Below are positions 4,959 through 11,678 of a stretch of DNA of 12,064 nt, in pieces. The stretch is from NCBI GenBank assembly GCA_030595765.1, contig JAUVCJ010000046.1:1-12064 (forward strand), given 5' to 3'. The position numbers and the translations under genes are program-made. The DNA is from Thermoplasmatota archaeon. Lineage in GTDB: Archaea > Thermoplasmatota > Thermoplasmata > GCA-020350865 > JAUVCJ01. Within the stretch, counting starts at the first letter, position 1. Each line of letters starts with the position of its first letter. A model generated the notes under the pieces. The model worked only from the letters and a program-made list of their open reading frames with translations, had not been told where the DNA came from and did not search any database.

Positions 4959-6706
4959 CGCAGGACCACCATTGTAATATCATCGAACTGCTCCACATCT
5001 CCTGTGAACTTTGTTATGTCCTCGGTAACAGCCTGAATTATCTCTTCTGGTGTCTTGTTCTCTATTTGGTTCAGAAGCAAGGATAATCTTTTCATGTCGT
5101 ACTCTTCATTGTTCTTATTGACGGCCTCGGTCACTCCGTCTGTGTAAAGGAACACCAGGTCGTTGCTTTTAAGTGATACCTTCTTTGATTCGATGTTAAG
5201 CTCTTCCATCACCCCAAGAGGCAGGCCTTTGGCCTTGAGGAGTGCGATCTCGCTATCATCATCCCTCAATAGGAGCGGTGGGTTGTGGCCGGCGTTGATG
5301 TAGGTCAGAGTATGATCGTTGGTGTCCAGAACAGCATAGAACATCGTGATGAACATACCAGTCTTGGATTCCTCGACAATAACGGAGTTTGCTGCTTTTA
5401 GAGCTTCAATGGGATCCAATATTCTCCTGGTATTGGCTCTGACCAGTGTTTTTGAAAGACCCATGAATATCGCAGCTGGAATACCTTTTCCAGAGACATC
5501 AGCTATGACTATCCCGATTTTTCCATCCCCCAGGTCGATGAAGTCATAGAAGTCGCCACCGACCTCCTTGGCCGACATGTTGAAACCAGCCATGGTATAA
5601 TCCTTCAACTTTGGCGCTGATTTGGGCAGGAAGCTCTTTTGGATGTCCTTGGCGATCTGCAGCTCCTTGGCGATGCGCTCCTTCTCCCTGGTGTTTTCCT
5701 CCACCAGCTTCATCTGGGTCTTCAGGTCCAAGGCCATTGCGTTAAATGCCAGCGCAAGGTCTGAAAGCTCATCATTGGACTTGACATACACTTTGTAATC
5801 CAGGTCACCATCACCGATGGATCTTGCGCCTTTGGCTAGTTCGCTAACTGGGCCGGTTATTCTTCTTGAGAGCGTTATCGCGGAAATGGAGATCACAACA
5901 ACCATTGCGATAAGAGCTATGATGAATAAATTTTGAGTTTTTTCGTTGTCCTCTTTTATTTTATTCATGCTCTCCATTGTTGCCTGATCGATCTTCTCCT
6001 GGGTTTCAATGGCCGACATCGAGAACTCATCTATGTATGTTGTTGCTGCTACGGAAAACGTAACAAGATCCGCGGTTTGTGCATCGACAATTGCAATATA
6101 CATGTATTTGGACCTCATAGACCCGTCCGGTTCCTCCCAATCATAGTATCCTGAAGATGTATTCCCACCTTCGCTCAACGACATAATGGACCAGAACCCG
6201 GGCAGCGGACCCGAAAGCTCGTGGAGATCTCGATCGGTGATGGATGCCGAAGAATGGAATCTGCATATCAGGGAATCAACATCTGAGGTCGCAGTATAGC
6301 CAGTTTCTCCAACTTGCTGGACAGCCAATTCAATGAAGAACGTGTCACCCTGGAGGTTCGACACGTTCATTGTTGGATTGGCCTTGATATATATCTCCAA
6401 TTGCCTTGCAACGTCTTCGGCTTTTTGTTGTATGATAGATTCACCAAGACTCTCCAGAGCAGTTAGGCTATCGTTTGTGGCGCTGCTGCCCAAAGAGGAA
6501 CTGGTATCTATCGAATAGTCTCCCAGCTCGTTCAATTTTATTATTGCAATGCCCCCGAACAGGGCCAGAGATATGACAGATAGTCCAATGAACGATGCAA
6601 GCATCTTGAATCCAAGTCTGTGGGTTATCTTCTTCTTTTCAGGCTCATTCATCGACCTACTCTTTTCAGACCCATCCCTCAATTTACTATTTTCAGGCTT
6701 ATTCAT
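4943..6706 (-). CDS. Membrane Cache-HAMP-SpoIIE/PP2C phosphatase
   Basis: A 587-residue receptor phosphatase, numbered from the preferred start. Residues about 34-57 and 260-280 are membrane helices. Between them is an extracytoplasmic sensor with Cache-like features, GETGYTATSD (about 134-143) and GYYDWEEPDGS (186-196). HAMP follows (about 281-332), then a coiled linker and the SpoIIE/PP2C domain (about 375-584). Metal-binding acids are visible in GGDFYD (D385), IADVSGKG (D403), YTDGVTEA (D523) and FDDITMVV (D575, D576). By analogy with RsbU/SpoIIE it should dephosphorylate the STAS protein in response to an external signal. An upstream ATG at 6727 is rejected because GGAGGTG lies 7 bases before the ATG at 6706. 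That site is inside the end of the RsbW-like gene, only 4 bases separating the genes. Confidence 0.9.
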   Translation of the reverse strand: MNKPENSKLRDGSEKSRSMNEPEKKKITHRLGFKMLASFIGLSVISLALFGGIAIIKLNELGDYSIDTSSSLGSSATNDSLTALESLGESIIQQKAEDVARQLEIYIKANPTMNVSNLQGDTFFIELAVQQVGETGYTATSDVDSLICRFHSSASITDRDLHELSGPLPGFWSIMSLSEGGNTSSGYYDWEEPDGSMRSKYMYIAIVDAQTADLVTFSVAATTYIDEFSMSAIETQEKIDQATMESMNKIKEDNEKTQNLFIIALIAMVVVISISAITLSRRITGPVSELAKGARSIGDGDLDYKVYVKSNDELSDLALAFNAMALDLKTQMKLVEENTREKERIAKELQIAKDIQKSFLPKSAPKLKDYTMAGFNMSAKEVGGDFYDFIDLGDGKIGIVIADVSGKGIPAAIFMGLSKTLVRANTRRILDPIEALKAANSVIVEESKTGMFITMFYAVLDTNDHTLTYINAGHNPPLLLRDDDSEIALLKAKGLPLGVMEELNIESKKVSLKSNDLVFLYTDGVTEAVNKNNEEYDMKRLSLLLNQIENKTPEEIIQAVTEDITKFTGDVEQFDDITMVVLRSEKR

Positions 6707-6710
6707 CGGT

Positions 6711-7157
6711 CTACACCTCCGATCCATTACTCTTTCTTACTTGCTCCAATCTCTTCGATATACTGAATATGTTGAAGTTATCTATCCGCTGGTAGGATGT
6801 TTCATCCATAAGCTTCTTTATCAGATGGATGCCAAGACCACCAGGCACCATGCTCTCGATATCCCCTGAAGGGGTAGGGCTCTTAAATGCGAGAGGATCG
6901 AACTCAGGGCCATTATCCCTGATAACTATCTCCAGCCATCCGTTCTCAAACCCTAGCATGATGGTGACCTTTCCATCGGGCACACCCTTTAAGCCGTGCT
7001 TTTGAATGTTCACATAAGCTTCCTCCACTGCAAGATGGATGTCATGCTGGTCTCCCTCAAAACCAATGTGTGCAAGGAAGCGTTCTACAAACTCCCTGAC
7101 TGCTGAAACCTTCTGGCTCAAAGGCGAAAAGTCACTGCTTGCTTTGTGTGTGTTCAT
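6711..7157 (-). CDS. RsbW-like serine kinase/ATPase
   Basis: A 148-residue single-domain ATPase of the RsbW/SpoIIAB kind. The N box AVEEAYVNIQKHG has E46, N50 and H54; the G1 box is RDNGPEFDP with D81 and G83; the lid is GGLGIHLIKKLMDE (106-119). Such kinases phosphorylate the STAS partner on serine and sequester a client protein. Here it is the first gene of a probable three-gene unit with phosphatase and STAS protein, all three parts of the switch. The ATG at 7157 has a GGTG about 6 bases upstream, and a TATATC box lies about 45 bases upstream. In archaea there is no sigma factor for it to bind, so its client is unknown. Confidence 0.9.
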   Translation of the reverse strand: MNTHKASSDFSPLSQKVSAVREFVERFLAHIGFEGDQHDIHLAVEEAYVNIQKHGLKGVPDGKVTIMLGFENGWLEIVIRDNGPEFDPLAFKSPTPSGDIESMVPGGLGIHLIKKLMDETSYQRIDNFNIFSISKRLEQVRKSNGSEV

Positions 7158-7200
7158 GCATGCACCGATATAGAAGCTTGAAACGCAAGAACATCGCTGG

Positions 7201-7212
7201 TTGATATAAACG
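7201..7212 (-). promoter_or_regulatory. TATA box for the RsbW-phosphatase-STAS unit
   Basis: The minus strand reads CGTTTATATCAA, a strong archaeal TATA element. Transcription would start near 7180, giving a leader of about 20 bases before the ATG at 7157. It lies back to back with the promoter of the divergent small gene. Confidence 0.55.
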
Positions 7213-7230
7213 TTTTTGGCTCTTTAGAAA

Positions 7231-7282
7231 TTGTTATATCCTGGCTTACGTTGTTTGAAACCACAGATTATGGTTTGGTGAG
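7231..7282 (+). promoter_or_regulatory. Promoter and ribosome-binding site of the small antitoxin-like gene
   Basis: TTGTTATATC (7231-7240) is a TATA-like element about 50 bases before the ATG. GGTGAG (7277-7282) lies 5 bases before the ATG at 7288 and matches the archaeal anti-Shine-Dalgarno sequence well. Confidence 0.5.
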
Positions 7283-7287
7283 AACAG

Positions 7288-7479
7288 ATGAGTCAAAGTG
7301 CAAACATCCTTGTTCAAGAAAAGACAAAAGAAAAATTTAGAACCTTTGGAACTGAAGATGAAACTGATGAGCAGATACTGACAAAATTGATGGCAAAGGT
7401 GGATTACTATAATTCAGTGAAGGAACAGGTCTTAAGATCGCGTATTAGGTCACATGATCGCAAGACGGATATTAGTTAG
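7288..7479 (+). CDS. Small antitoxin-like protein without toxin partner
   Basis: A 63-residue protein. Its layout follows the cassette antitoxin at 2288-2476: a short beta-like start (ANILVQ), then KFRTFG, an ETDEQIL segment and a helix with Y-Y-N. Shared positions include I and V of the first strand, the FG pair, ET, I and L. It ends in a basic tail instead of an acidic one, and no toxin gene follows: the next gene is on the other strand. It may be a solitary regulator or the remnant of a lost pair. A strong GGTGAG site and a T-run right after the stop indicate a single-gene unit. Membership in the antitoxin family is moderately sure; binding partners are unknown. Confidence 0.7.
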   Translation: MSQSANILVQEKTKEKFRTFGTEDETDEQILTKLMAKVDYYNSVKEQVLRSRIRSHDRKTDIS

Positions 7480-7480
7480 A

Positions 7481-7496
7481 TAAAACGGGTTTTTTA
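7481..7496 (+). terminator. Oligo-T terminator after the antitoxin-like gene
   Basis: TAAAAC and GTTTTTTA form a short inverted repeat that ends in six T residues (7490-7495), 10 bases after the stop codon. T-runs of this kind end archaeal transcripts. Confidence 0.5.
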
Positions 7497-7555
7497 GATA
7501 TATGCTTATCAAAACAGCAGCATGACTAAGGGTTCAAACTAATTCTGGTCAAGGC

Positions 7556-7990
7556 CTATTCAACCAGGTCAGCCAATTCTTCCCTAATCTCCATCAGTAT
7601 CCTACCCATAAGGTTTCTGCCTCTTCCGGTTCTGTGATCAACACCCCAAATGGCATCTCCCCAGGAGTTCCCCTCCTTGAGGATGGTATCACCAGTTGCC
7701 ACCAATTTTCTGGCAAGAGATGGGTGTTGCTGAAATTTTGCCATCACGATATCCTCCATGATGCCAACCTTCACCTGTTCCCAATCCAATCTGAGCTTGA
7801 CCCGTCTTCCCATTTTCTTGGCCTGCTCAGGGTTTTTTGCCAGCCGTATGCCCTCAATCTCGCCCTCATTGCTGGTTTTCATGGCCTGGAACGCATGCTC
7901 CACAGTTGCCCACTCCTTCTCCGCCCACATGAACGGAGCTGGATAGAAGTTTGAGAGAAAGAAGTACTGGCCTGAAAAGCGAGATATCAT
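7556..7990 (-). CDS. NADAR/YbiA-family protein
   Basis: A 144-residue protein that spans a whole NADAR domain. Clear family motifs are FLSNFYP (11-17), VEHAFQAMK (30-38), the MGRRVKLR-DWE segment (60-71), AKFQQHPSL (84-92), EGNSWGDAIWG (106-116) and NLMGRILM (126-133). Members act on riboflavin-pathway intermediates as N-glycosidases (YbiA/RibX type) or on ADP-ribose adducts of nucleic acids; the sequence does not tell which applies here. The ATG at 7990 has GGTG 4 bases upstream on the minus strand. A TATA-like CTTTATTA near 8066-8075 would give a leader of about 50 bases. It stands alone, downstream of the methyltransferase gene on the same strand with a gap of about 97 bases. Confidence 0.9.
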   Translation of the reverse strand: MISRFSGQYFFLSNFYPAPFMWAEKEWATVEHAFQAMKTSNEGEIEGIRLAKNPEQAKKMGRRVKLRLDWEQVKVGIMEDIVMAKFQQHPSLARKLVATGDTILKEGNSWGDAIWGVDHRTGRGRNLMGRILMEIREELADLVE

Positions 7991-8087
7991 TTAGCACCAT
8001 ATCCTTTGGATGCTTATTGATTCTCATGGCCTTGAAGGTTTCCATTCTGTAAGCATCTTGAAGGGTAATAAAGCATACAAACAAGCA

Positions 8088-8750
8088 TCAAATTATCTTT
8101 GAAAATTCGATTATGCTCCGCAGACCATATCGTTTCTGCTTCTCAACACGCCTCTCTTCAGCACCACTTAACAACTCTGAGATCTCCCCATCCTCAAAAT
8201 AGTGGTAAAATATGCCGCCGTCCCTGACAAAGGTGCGCTCCCCAACCTGCTTGCCCTTTCCAAACCTGAGGTCTGCAACCGAGAACACAATGCCCTGAAG
8301 CGTGCCGCCTGGTGCTAGGACACGTAGGCTTTCGGCTACTGCTCTCTTGCGTATGTCGTCAGGCAGATTGTCAAATATGTGGTAACTTAGAGCAAGGTCG
8401 AAGCTTGAGTCTTGGAAAGGAAGGTTAGCTGCATCGGCAAGAACCGCTTTACTAGAGTGAGTTGCCACCAAGTAGGATGCCAGTGCGACTTTTGATATGT
8501 CAACCCCTACAACGTCTCCCTTGGAGGGCATTGATTTTCCAGTCCCACAACCTAGGTCCAATATACGATAGTTAAACCCGAGGTCAGGAACTTCAAAACC
8601 CTCGTAGGCCCCACGCCATGGGCTCCCATGGCTGGAGTACTTTCTATCCCATACTTCCCTCTGGCTTGTAGTTGATCCTTCTACCATGTTCAAGACCTCC
8701 TGGATTGATTTACTTTCCCACATGGCATTGGAATTCTTTACATTTACCAT
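8088..8750 (-). CDS. Class I SAM-dependent methyltransferase
   Basis: A 220-residue soluble protein with a Methyltransf_11-type Rossmann fold. SAM-binding motif I is ILDLGCGTGK (63-72), motif post-I ends VVGVDIS (80-86), ADAANLPF (105-112) is motif II, and LRVLAPGG (142-149) is motif III. The segment between motif I and post-I is short. The substrate cannot be named; RKYSSHGSPWRG near the N-terminus resembles small-molecule methyltransferases of the tellurite-resistance/thiopurine type, but only loosely. The frame is open upstream to 8774, where it would need an ATT start. The ATG at 8750 is preferred because a TATA-like ATAAATAA lies about 30-40 bases upstream, giving a nearly leaderless message. 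Confidence 0.88.
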   Translation of the reverse strand: MVNVKNSNAMWESKSIQEVLNMVEGSTTSQREVWDRKYSSHGSPWRGAYEGFEVPDLGFNYRILDLGCGTGKSMPSKGDVVGVDISKVALASYLVATHSSKAVLADAANLPFQDSSFDLALSYHIFDNLPDDIRKRAVAESLRVLAPGGTLQGIVFSVADLRFGKGKQVGERTFVRDGGIFYHYFEDGEISELLSGAEERRVEKQKRYGLRSIIEFSKII

Positions 8751-8778
8751 GATCGGACTTCTGGGCTCAATCAATTGG

Positions 8779-8796
8779 CAACTTATTTATTACAAT
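8779..8796. promoter_or_regulatory. Shared AT-rich promoter of two divergent genes
   Basis: The run AACTTATTTATTACAATA reads as a TATA-like box on both strands. It is about 25 bases before the ATG at 8814 on the + strand, consistent with a leaderless start. On the minus strand it is about 35 bases before the ATG at 8750. Confidence 0.4.
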
Positions 8797-8813
8797 ACCC
8801 ACATTCAAGTGTG

Positions 8814-8993
8814 ATGAGCCTTGAAAACGATAAAAGCAAGGGCATTCCTTTCTTTGGCATCTGTGCCATTCTGGGATTGATAATGATGACCATTATGACG
8901 GGATTCAATCTTCTTACAACCGTTGGAATAATCATAGGAACTTTGGTTTTGATCATGGCCCTTTATTACCCAGACATGTTGAAGTTTGATTAG
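8814..8993 (+). CDS. Small two-helix membrane protein
   Basis: A 59-residue protein with a charged N-terminal stretch (LENDKSKG) and two hydrophobic helices, about residues 11-31 and 33-52, separated by N-L-L-T-T. It ends YYPDMLKFD. No family is recognised. A longer version starting at TTG 8775 is possible but would place the start codon upstream of or within the inferred TATA element, so the ATG at 8814 is preferred as a leaderless start. It is transcribed divergently from the methyltransferase gene, with no + strand neighbour before 9186. Function is unknown. Confidence 0.65.
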   Translation: MSLENDKSKGIPFFGICAILGLIMMTIMTGFNLLTTVGIIIGTLVLIMALYYPDMLKFD

Positions 8994-9063
8994 TTCACCC
9001 ACACCATAGAGTTGAGCCGAAGATAAATGAGGTTAATCCCTGCAAGCTACTTGTCCCAAGGGA

Positions 9064-9179
9064 AATCTTTTTAAGCAATGAGCCAGTAGAAATAGAACGA
9101 GGGTGGGCTCACCCCGAAGGGAACACTTCTTTATTTGCCATCTCGGCCGGCCCATCCTCACCTTTATTGGAAAGGAGGG
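9064..9179 (+). promoter_or_regulatory. Promoter and structured leader of the regulator-hemerythrin gene
   Basis: A TATA-like ATCTTTTTAAGC (9064-9075) would start transcription near 9097, leaving a leader of about 90 bases, long for this window. A short hairpin GGGTG/CACCC lies near 9103-9115. Bases 9156-9165 (CCT-ca-CCTTT) can pair with 9171-9178 (AAAGGAGG), which is the ribosome-binding site lying 7 bases before the ATG at 9186. Pairing could hide that site. Regulation by this fold is an inference. Confidence 0.4.
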
Positions 9180-9185
9180 TCTTGG

Positions 9186-10172
9186 ATGAACATACTTGTA
9201 GCTGATGATGACAGAGAGTCAAGGATATCCATCGGGAAGATGTTGCAGAAGCTAGGCAACGATGTGCTGCTTGCCATTGACGGCGATGAGGCCTGGCAGC
9301 ATTACCAGAACAATGATGTTGACATCGTAATTTTGGACTGGATGCTACCTATAATGGATGGGATACAGCTGAGCAAGCGCATAAGAGAGCTGGATTCGGA
9401 AAGCGCCAAGCATTGTTTCATCCTGATGGGCAGCTCCAAACACGAAAAACAGGATATTATGAAAGCATTGGAAGCAGGTGTGGATGACTTCATTTCCAAG
9501 CCCTACGACCTGGAGCTGCTTGAATCCAGACTTACCATCGCAGGGCGTTGCATAACAGCGAGGGAGAACATCGAGGCGCAAAATGCACCAGGCTCATTGG
9601 ATGTGGTGGATACACTACTTCAGGAGCATAAGGTCATGATGCGCATAGCTGGAATATTTGAGGTTGTTTCCCATGGCATTGAAGAGGAACAGCTTCCGCC
9701 AAAGATCCTCGAATGGTGCAGGTCAGCTGCTTTCCTTCTGATATCCAAACTTCATCATACCAAAGAGTATCGCTATATGGATGTGTTCGTGGAAAGAGCA
9801 CTGAACGAGCTAGGCTCCCAGAACAGTGTGTTCGACCACTCTTCCTTCACAAAGATCGAGGAGGAGCACAAGAGGATGGAAAAGCTTCTCTTCGAGTTCA
9901 AGAAAGAGATCAGGGAGTATGCCATAGAGAAGAAGGGCGCTGCTGAAAAGCTCATGCAGACAATTGATTCGTATGTGCTGCTACTTAGATCTCATGTAGC
10001 CAGGGAGGAGAACGTTTTCTTTCCCTTCAGCAAGTTATACCTCGCAGAGAAGGACATGCAGCAACTCTCTATTGAGTTCGAGCGCATTGAAGCAAAGCTA
10101 GGAGAGGGCAAGATAGACAAGCGCCTCGATTCTCTGAGCAGCATTGAGAAGAAGCTTTGGAAACAAAATTAG
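9186..10172 (+). CDS. Response regulator receiver fused to hemerythrin domain
   Basis: A 328-residue cytoplasmic protein. Residues 1-120 are a receiver domain: acidic pocket D7-D8-D9, phosphoacceptor D51 in VILDWMLPIMDG, the switch serine S83 and K105 in ISKPYD. Residues about 140-290 are a hemerythrin HHE domain with possible iron ligands H148, H190 with E194 (HxxxE), H228 and H270 with E274 (HxxxE). Hemerythrins bind a di-iron centre that takes oxygen, nitric oxide or redox signals. There is no DNA-binding domain, so the output may be the metal domain itself or a protein contact. A longer reading from TTG 9135 is rejected because GGAGG at 9174-9178 fits the ATG at 9186. No sensor kinase lies nearby; it is an orphan regulator, convergent with the helicase gene. 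Confidence 0.9.
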   Translation: MNILVADDDRESRISIGKMLQKLGNDVLLAIDGDEAWQHYQNNDVDIVILDWMLPIMDGIQLSKRIRELDSESAKHCFILMGSSKHEKQDIMKALEAGVDDFISKPYDLELLESRLTIAGRCITARENIEAQNAPGSLDVVDTLLQEHKVMMRIAGIFEVVSHGIEEEQLPPKILEWCRSAAFLLISKLHHTKEYRYMDVFVERALNELGSQNSVFDHSSFTKIEEEHKRMEKLLFEFKKEIREYAIEKKGAAEKLMQTIDSYVLLLRSHVAREENVFFPFSKLYLAEKDMQQLSIEFERIEAKLGEGKIDKRLDSLSSIEKKLWKQN

Positions 10173-10262
10173 GGAATTAAGCCAAGTGGAAAGATAACTG
10201 AGCACTATGTTGAACACGCTAATATCAGGAAGAAATGGCAGGAAAACGATCCAGATAATTGC

Positions 10263-11504
10263 CTAACGTTTGTTCTTGTAGCCGTGATGCTGATATTTAT
10301 TTTTCTTGCCACCCTGGTTCCTTTGTCCGTATTCTCTGCGGCCGGGCCCGGAACTGCGAGGAGCCTGTGGAGGAGGAGCTGGCTTGTTGTAATTGAAGCC
10401 GTCAATGAGCCTGCGGTCAAGCTTTGTCCCTAAAGTCCGCTCGATATCCCTAACAACACTCTCATCGTCCCTTGTGACGAATGTGAATGCCTCTCCAGAC
10501 TTTGCTGCCCTGCCTGTGCGGCCTATTCTATGGGTGTAGATGTTAGCGTCATGTGGGACATCATAATTGATGACATGGGAAATGGATGAGACATCAATGC
10601 CCCGGGCTGCGATGTCAGTTGCCACCAGCAGCTGATACGTACCGTTCTTGAATCCTTCAATAGCTGCCTGCCGCTTGTTGTGAGTGAGATTTCCATGCAG
10701 GGATGTTGCCTTGTAACCAGCCGCTACCAGTTGCTTGCCTACGCGCTTGGCTCTGTGCTTTGTCCGCATGAACACCAGCACCGAATCTGCATCCATCCGC
10801 TCCAGAAGCGCGACCAACAGGCTGGTCTTAAGGTGCTGGGGTACTGGATAAAGTGCATGAGATATCGCCTCTACAGGCATTTCGTGGTCGATCTGAACCG
10901 TAACGGGATTGCGCAGCACCTCGTTGGAGAGCTTGCGGATGTCACTAGGCATTGTGGCTGAAAATAACAGTGTCTGTCTCTTTTTGGGAAGCTGTTTGAT
11001 GATCTTCCTCACATCAGGTAAAAAGCCCATGTCAAACATCCTGTCTGCCTCGTCAAGGACCAGTATCTCGATCTTTGACAGGTCAATTACTCCCTGGTCA
11101 ACAAAATCCAGAAGCCGACCTGGGCAGGCAACTACGATGTCAACTCCATTTTTAAGCCTGGTGATCTGAGCTCCCTGCTTAACCCCGCCATACACAGTTA
11201 TGAAACGAAGGTTGGTGCGGCTACCAAGGGATATGAAGAACTCATGGGTCTGTTCTGCCAGCTCCCTTGTCGGAGCCAATATTAGAGCACGCAGTTTTCC
11301 TTTGGACCTGGATACAAGGTGTTGGAGGATGGGAAGCACAAATACCGCGGTCTTTCCAGTCCCGGTCTGGGCAAGACCCATAACATCCCGGCCAGCCAGC
11401 ACCGGAGGTATAGCCTGCTCCTGTATGGGAGTCATGGTCTCATAGCCAAGACGCTGTATCCCACGATGAATGCTTGGATGAAAGTCTAGGGAATCGAAGT
11501 CCAT
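10263..11504 (-). CDS. DEAD-box RNA helicase, RhlE-like
   Basis: A helicase of 413 residues from the preferred start, ATP-dependent and acting on RNA duplexes in processes such as ribosome assembly or cold adaptation. All core motifs are present: Q motif around YETMTPIQEQAIP, I AQTGTGKT, Ia PTRELAEQ, Ib variant CPGRL where TPGR is usual, II DEAD, III SAT, V ATDIAARGID and VI HRIGRTGR. The last 45 residues form a Pro/Gln/Gly/Lys/Arg-rich basic tail (GGKKNKYQHHGYKNKR) that probably binds RNA. The frame stays open to 11609, but the extra 35 residues are encoded by tandem repeats and read as an unlikely hydrophobic leader. ATG 11504 (MDFDSL) matches the normal RhlE start; ATG 11516 is a close alternative. 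Confidence 0.92.
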   Translation of the reverse strand: MDFDSLDFHPSIHRGIQRLGYETMTPIQEQAIPPVLAGRDVMGLAQTGTGKTAVFVLPILQHLVSRSKGKLRALILAPTRELAEQTHEFFISLGSRTNLRFITVYGGVKQGAQITRLKNGVDIVVACPGRLLDFVDQGVIDLSKIEILVLDEADRMFDMGFLPDVRKIIKQLPKKRQTLLFSATMPSDIRKLSNEVLRNPVTVQIDHEMPVEAISHALYPVPQHLKTSLLVALLERMDADSVLVFMRTKHRAKRVGKQLVAAGYKATSLHGNLTHNKRQAAIEGFKNGTYQLLVATDIAARGIDVSSISHVINYDVPHDANIYTHRIGRTGRAAKSGEAFTFVTRDDESVVRDIERTLGTKLDRRLIDGFNYNKPAPPPQAPRSSGPGRREYGQRNQGGKKNKYQHHGYKNKR

Positions 11505-11527
11505 GGGAGGGGGCATATACTGCCAGT

Positions 11528-11602
11528 ATATTAAACAACCCCAGGAGAAAAATAATATTAACAACCCGGATGGAAAGGATATTAACAACTCAGAAGGAAA
11601 TA
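11528..11602 (-). repeat. Three TATA-bearing tandem repeats upstream of the helicase
   Basis: Units beginning at 11528, 11555 and 11579 each read ATATTAA(A)CAAC followed by a purine-rich GGA-containing stretch (+ strand), with spacings of 27 and 24 bases. On the helicase strand each gives a TTGTTAATAT-type TATA element. They probably form stacked promoter elements; the nearest would place a leaderless start at ATG 11504. Confidence 0.55.
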
Positions 11603-11678
11603 GCATCACCTTGGGAAAATATGATATAGAGCCACAGACTGCAACCCATTTGTTAATCCACTAATATGGTGATTGAAG

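Noticed and set aside
7866..8084. Minus-strand frame of 72 residues
   Set aside because: It overlaps the NADAR gene in another frame and has no family signal.
9135..9185. Extended start of the regulator-hemerythrin gene at TTG
   Set aside because: The extra 17 residues precede a normal receiver start and would be translated through the ribosome-binding site that fits the ATG at 9186.
10173..10262. Possible terminator or small gene between the convergent regulator and helicase genes
   Set aside because: No clear hairpin, T-run or open frame could be supported in these 90 bases.
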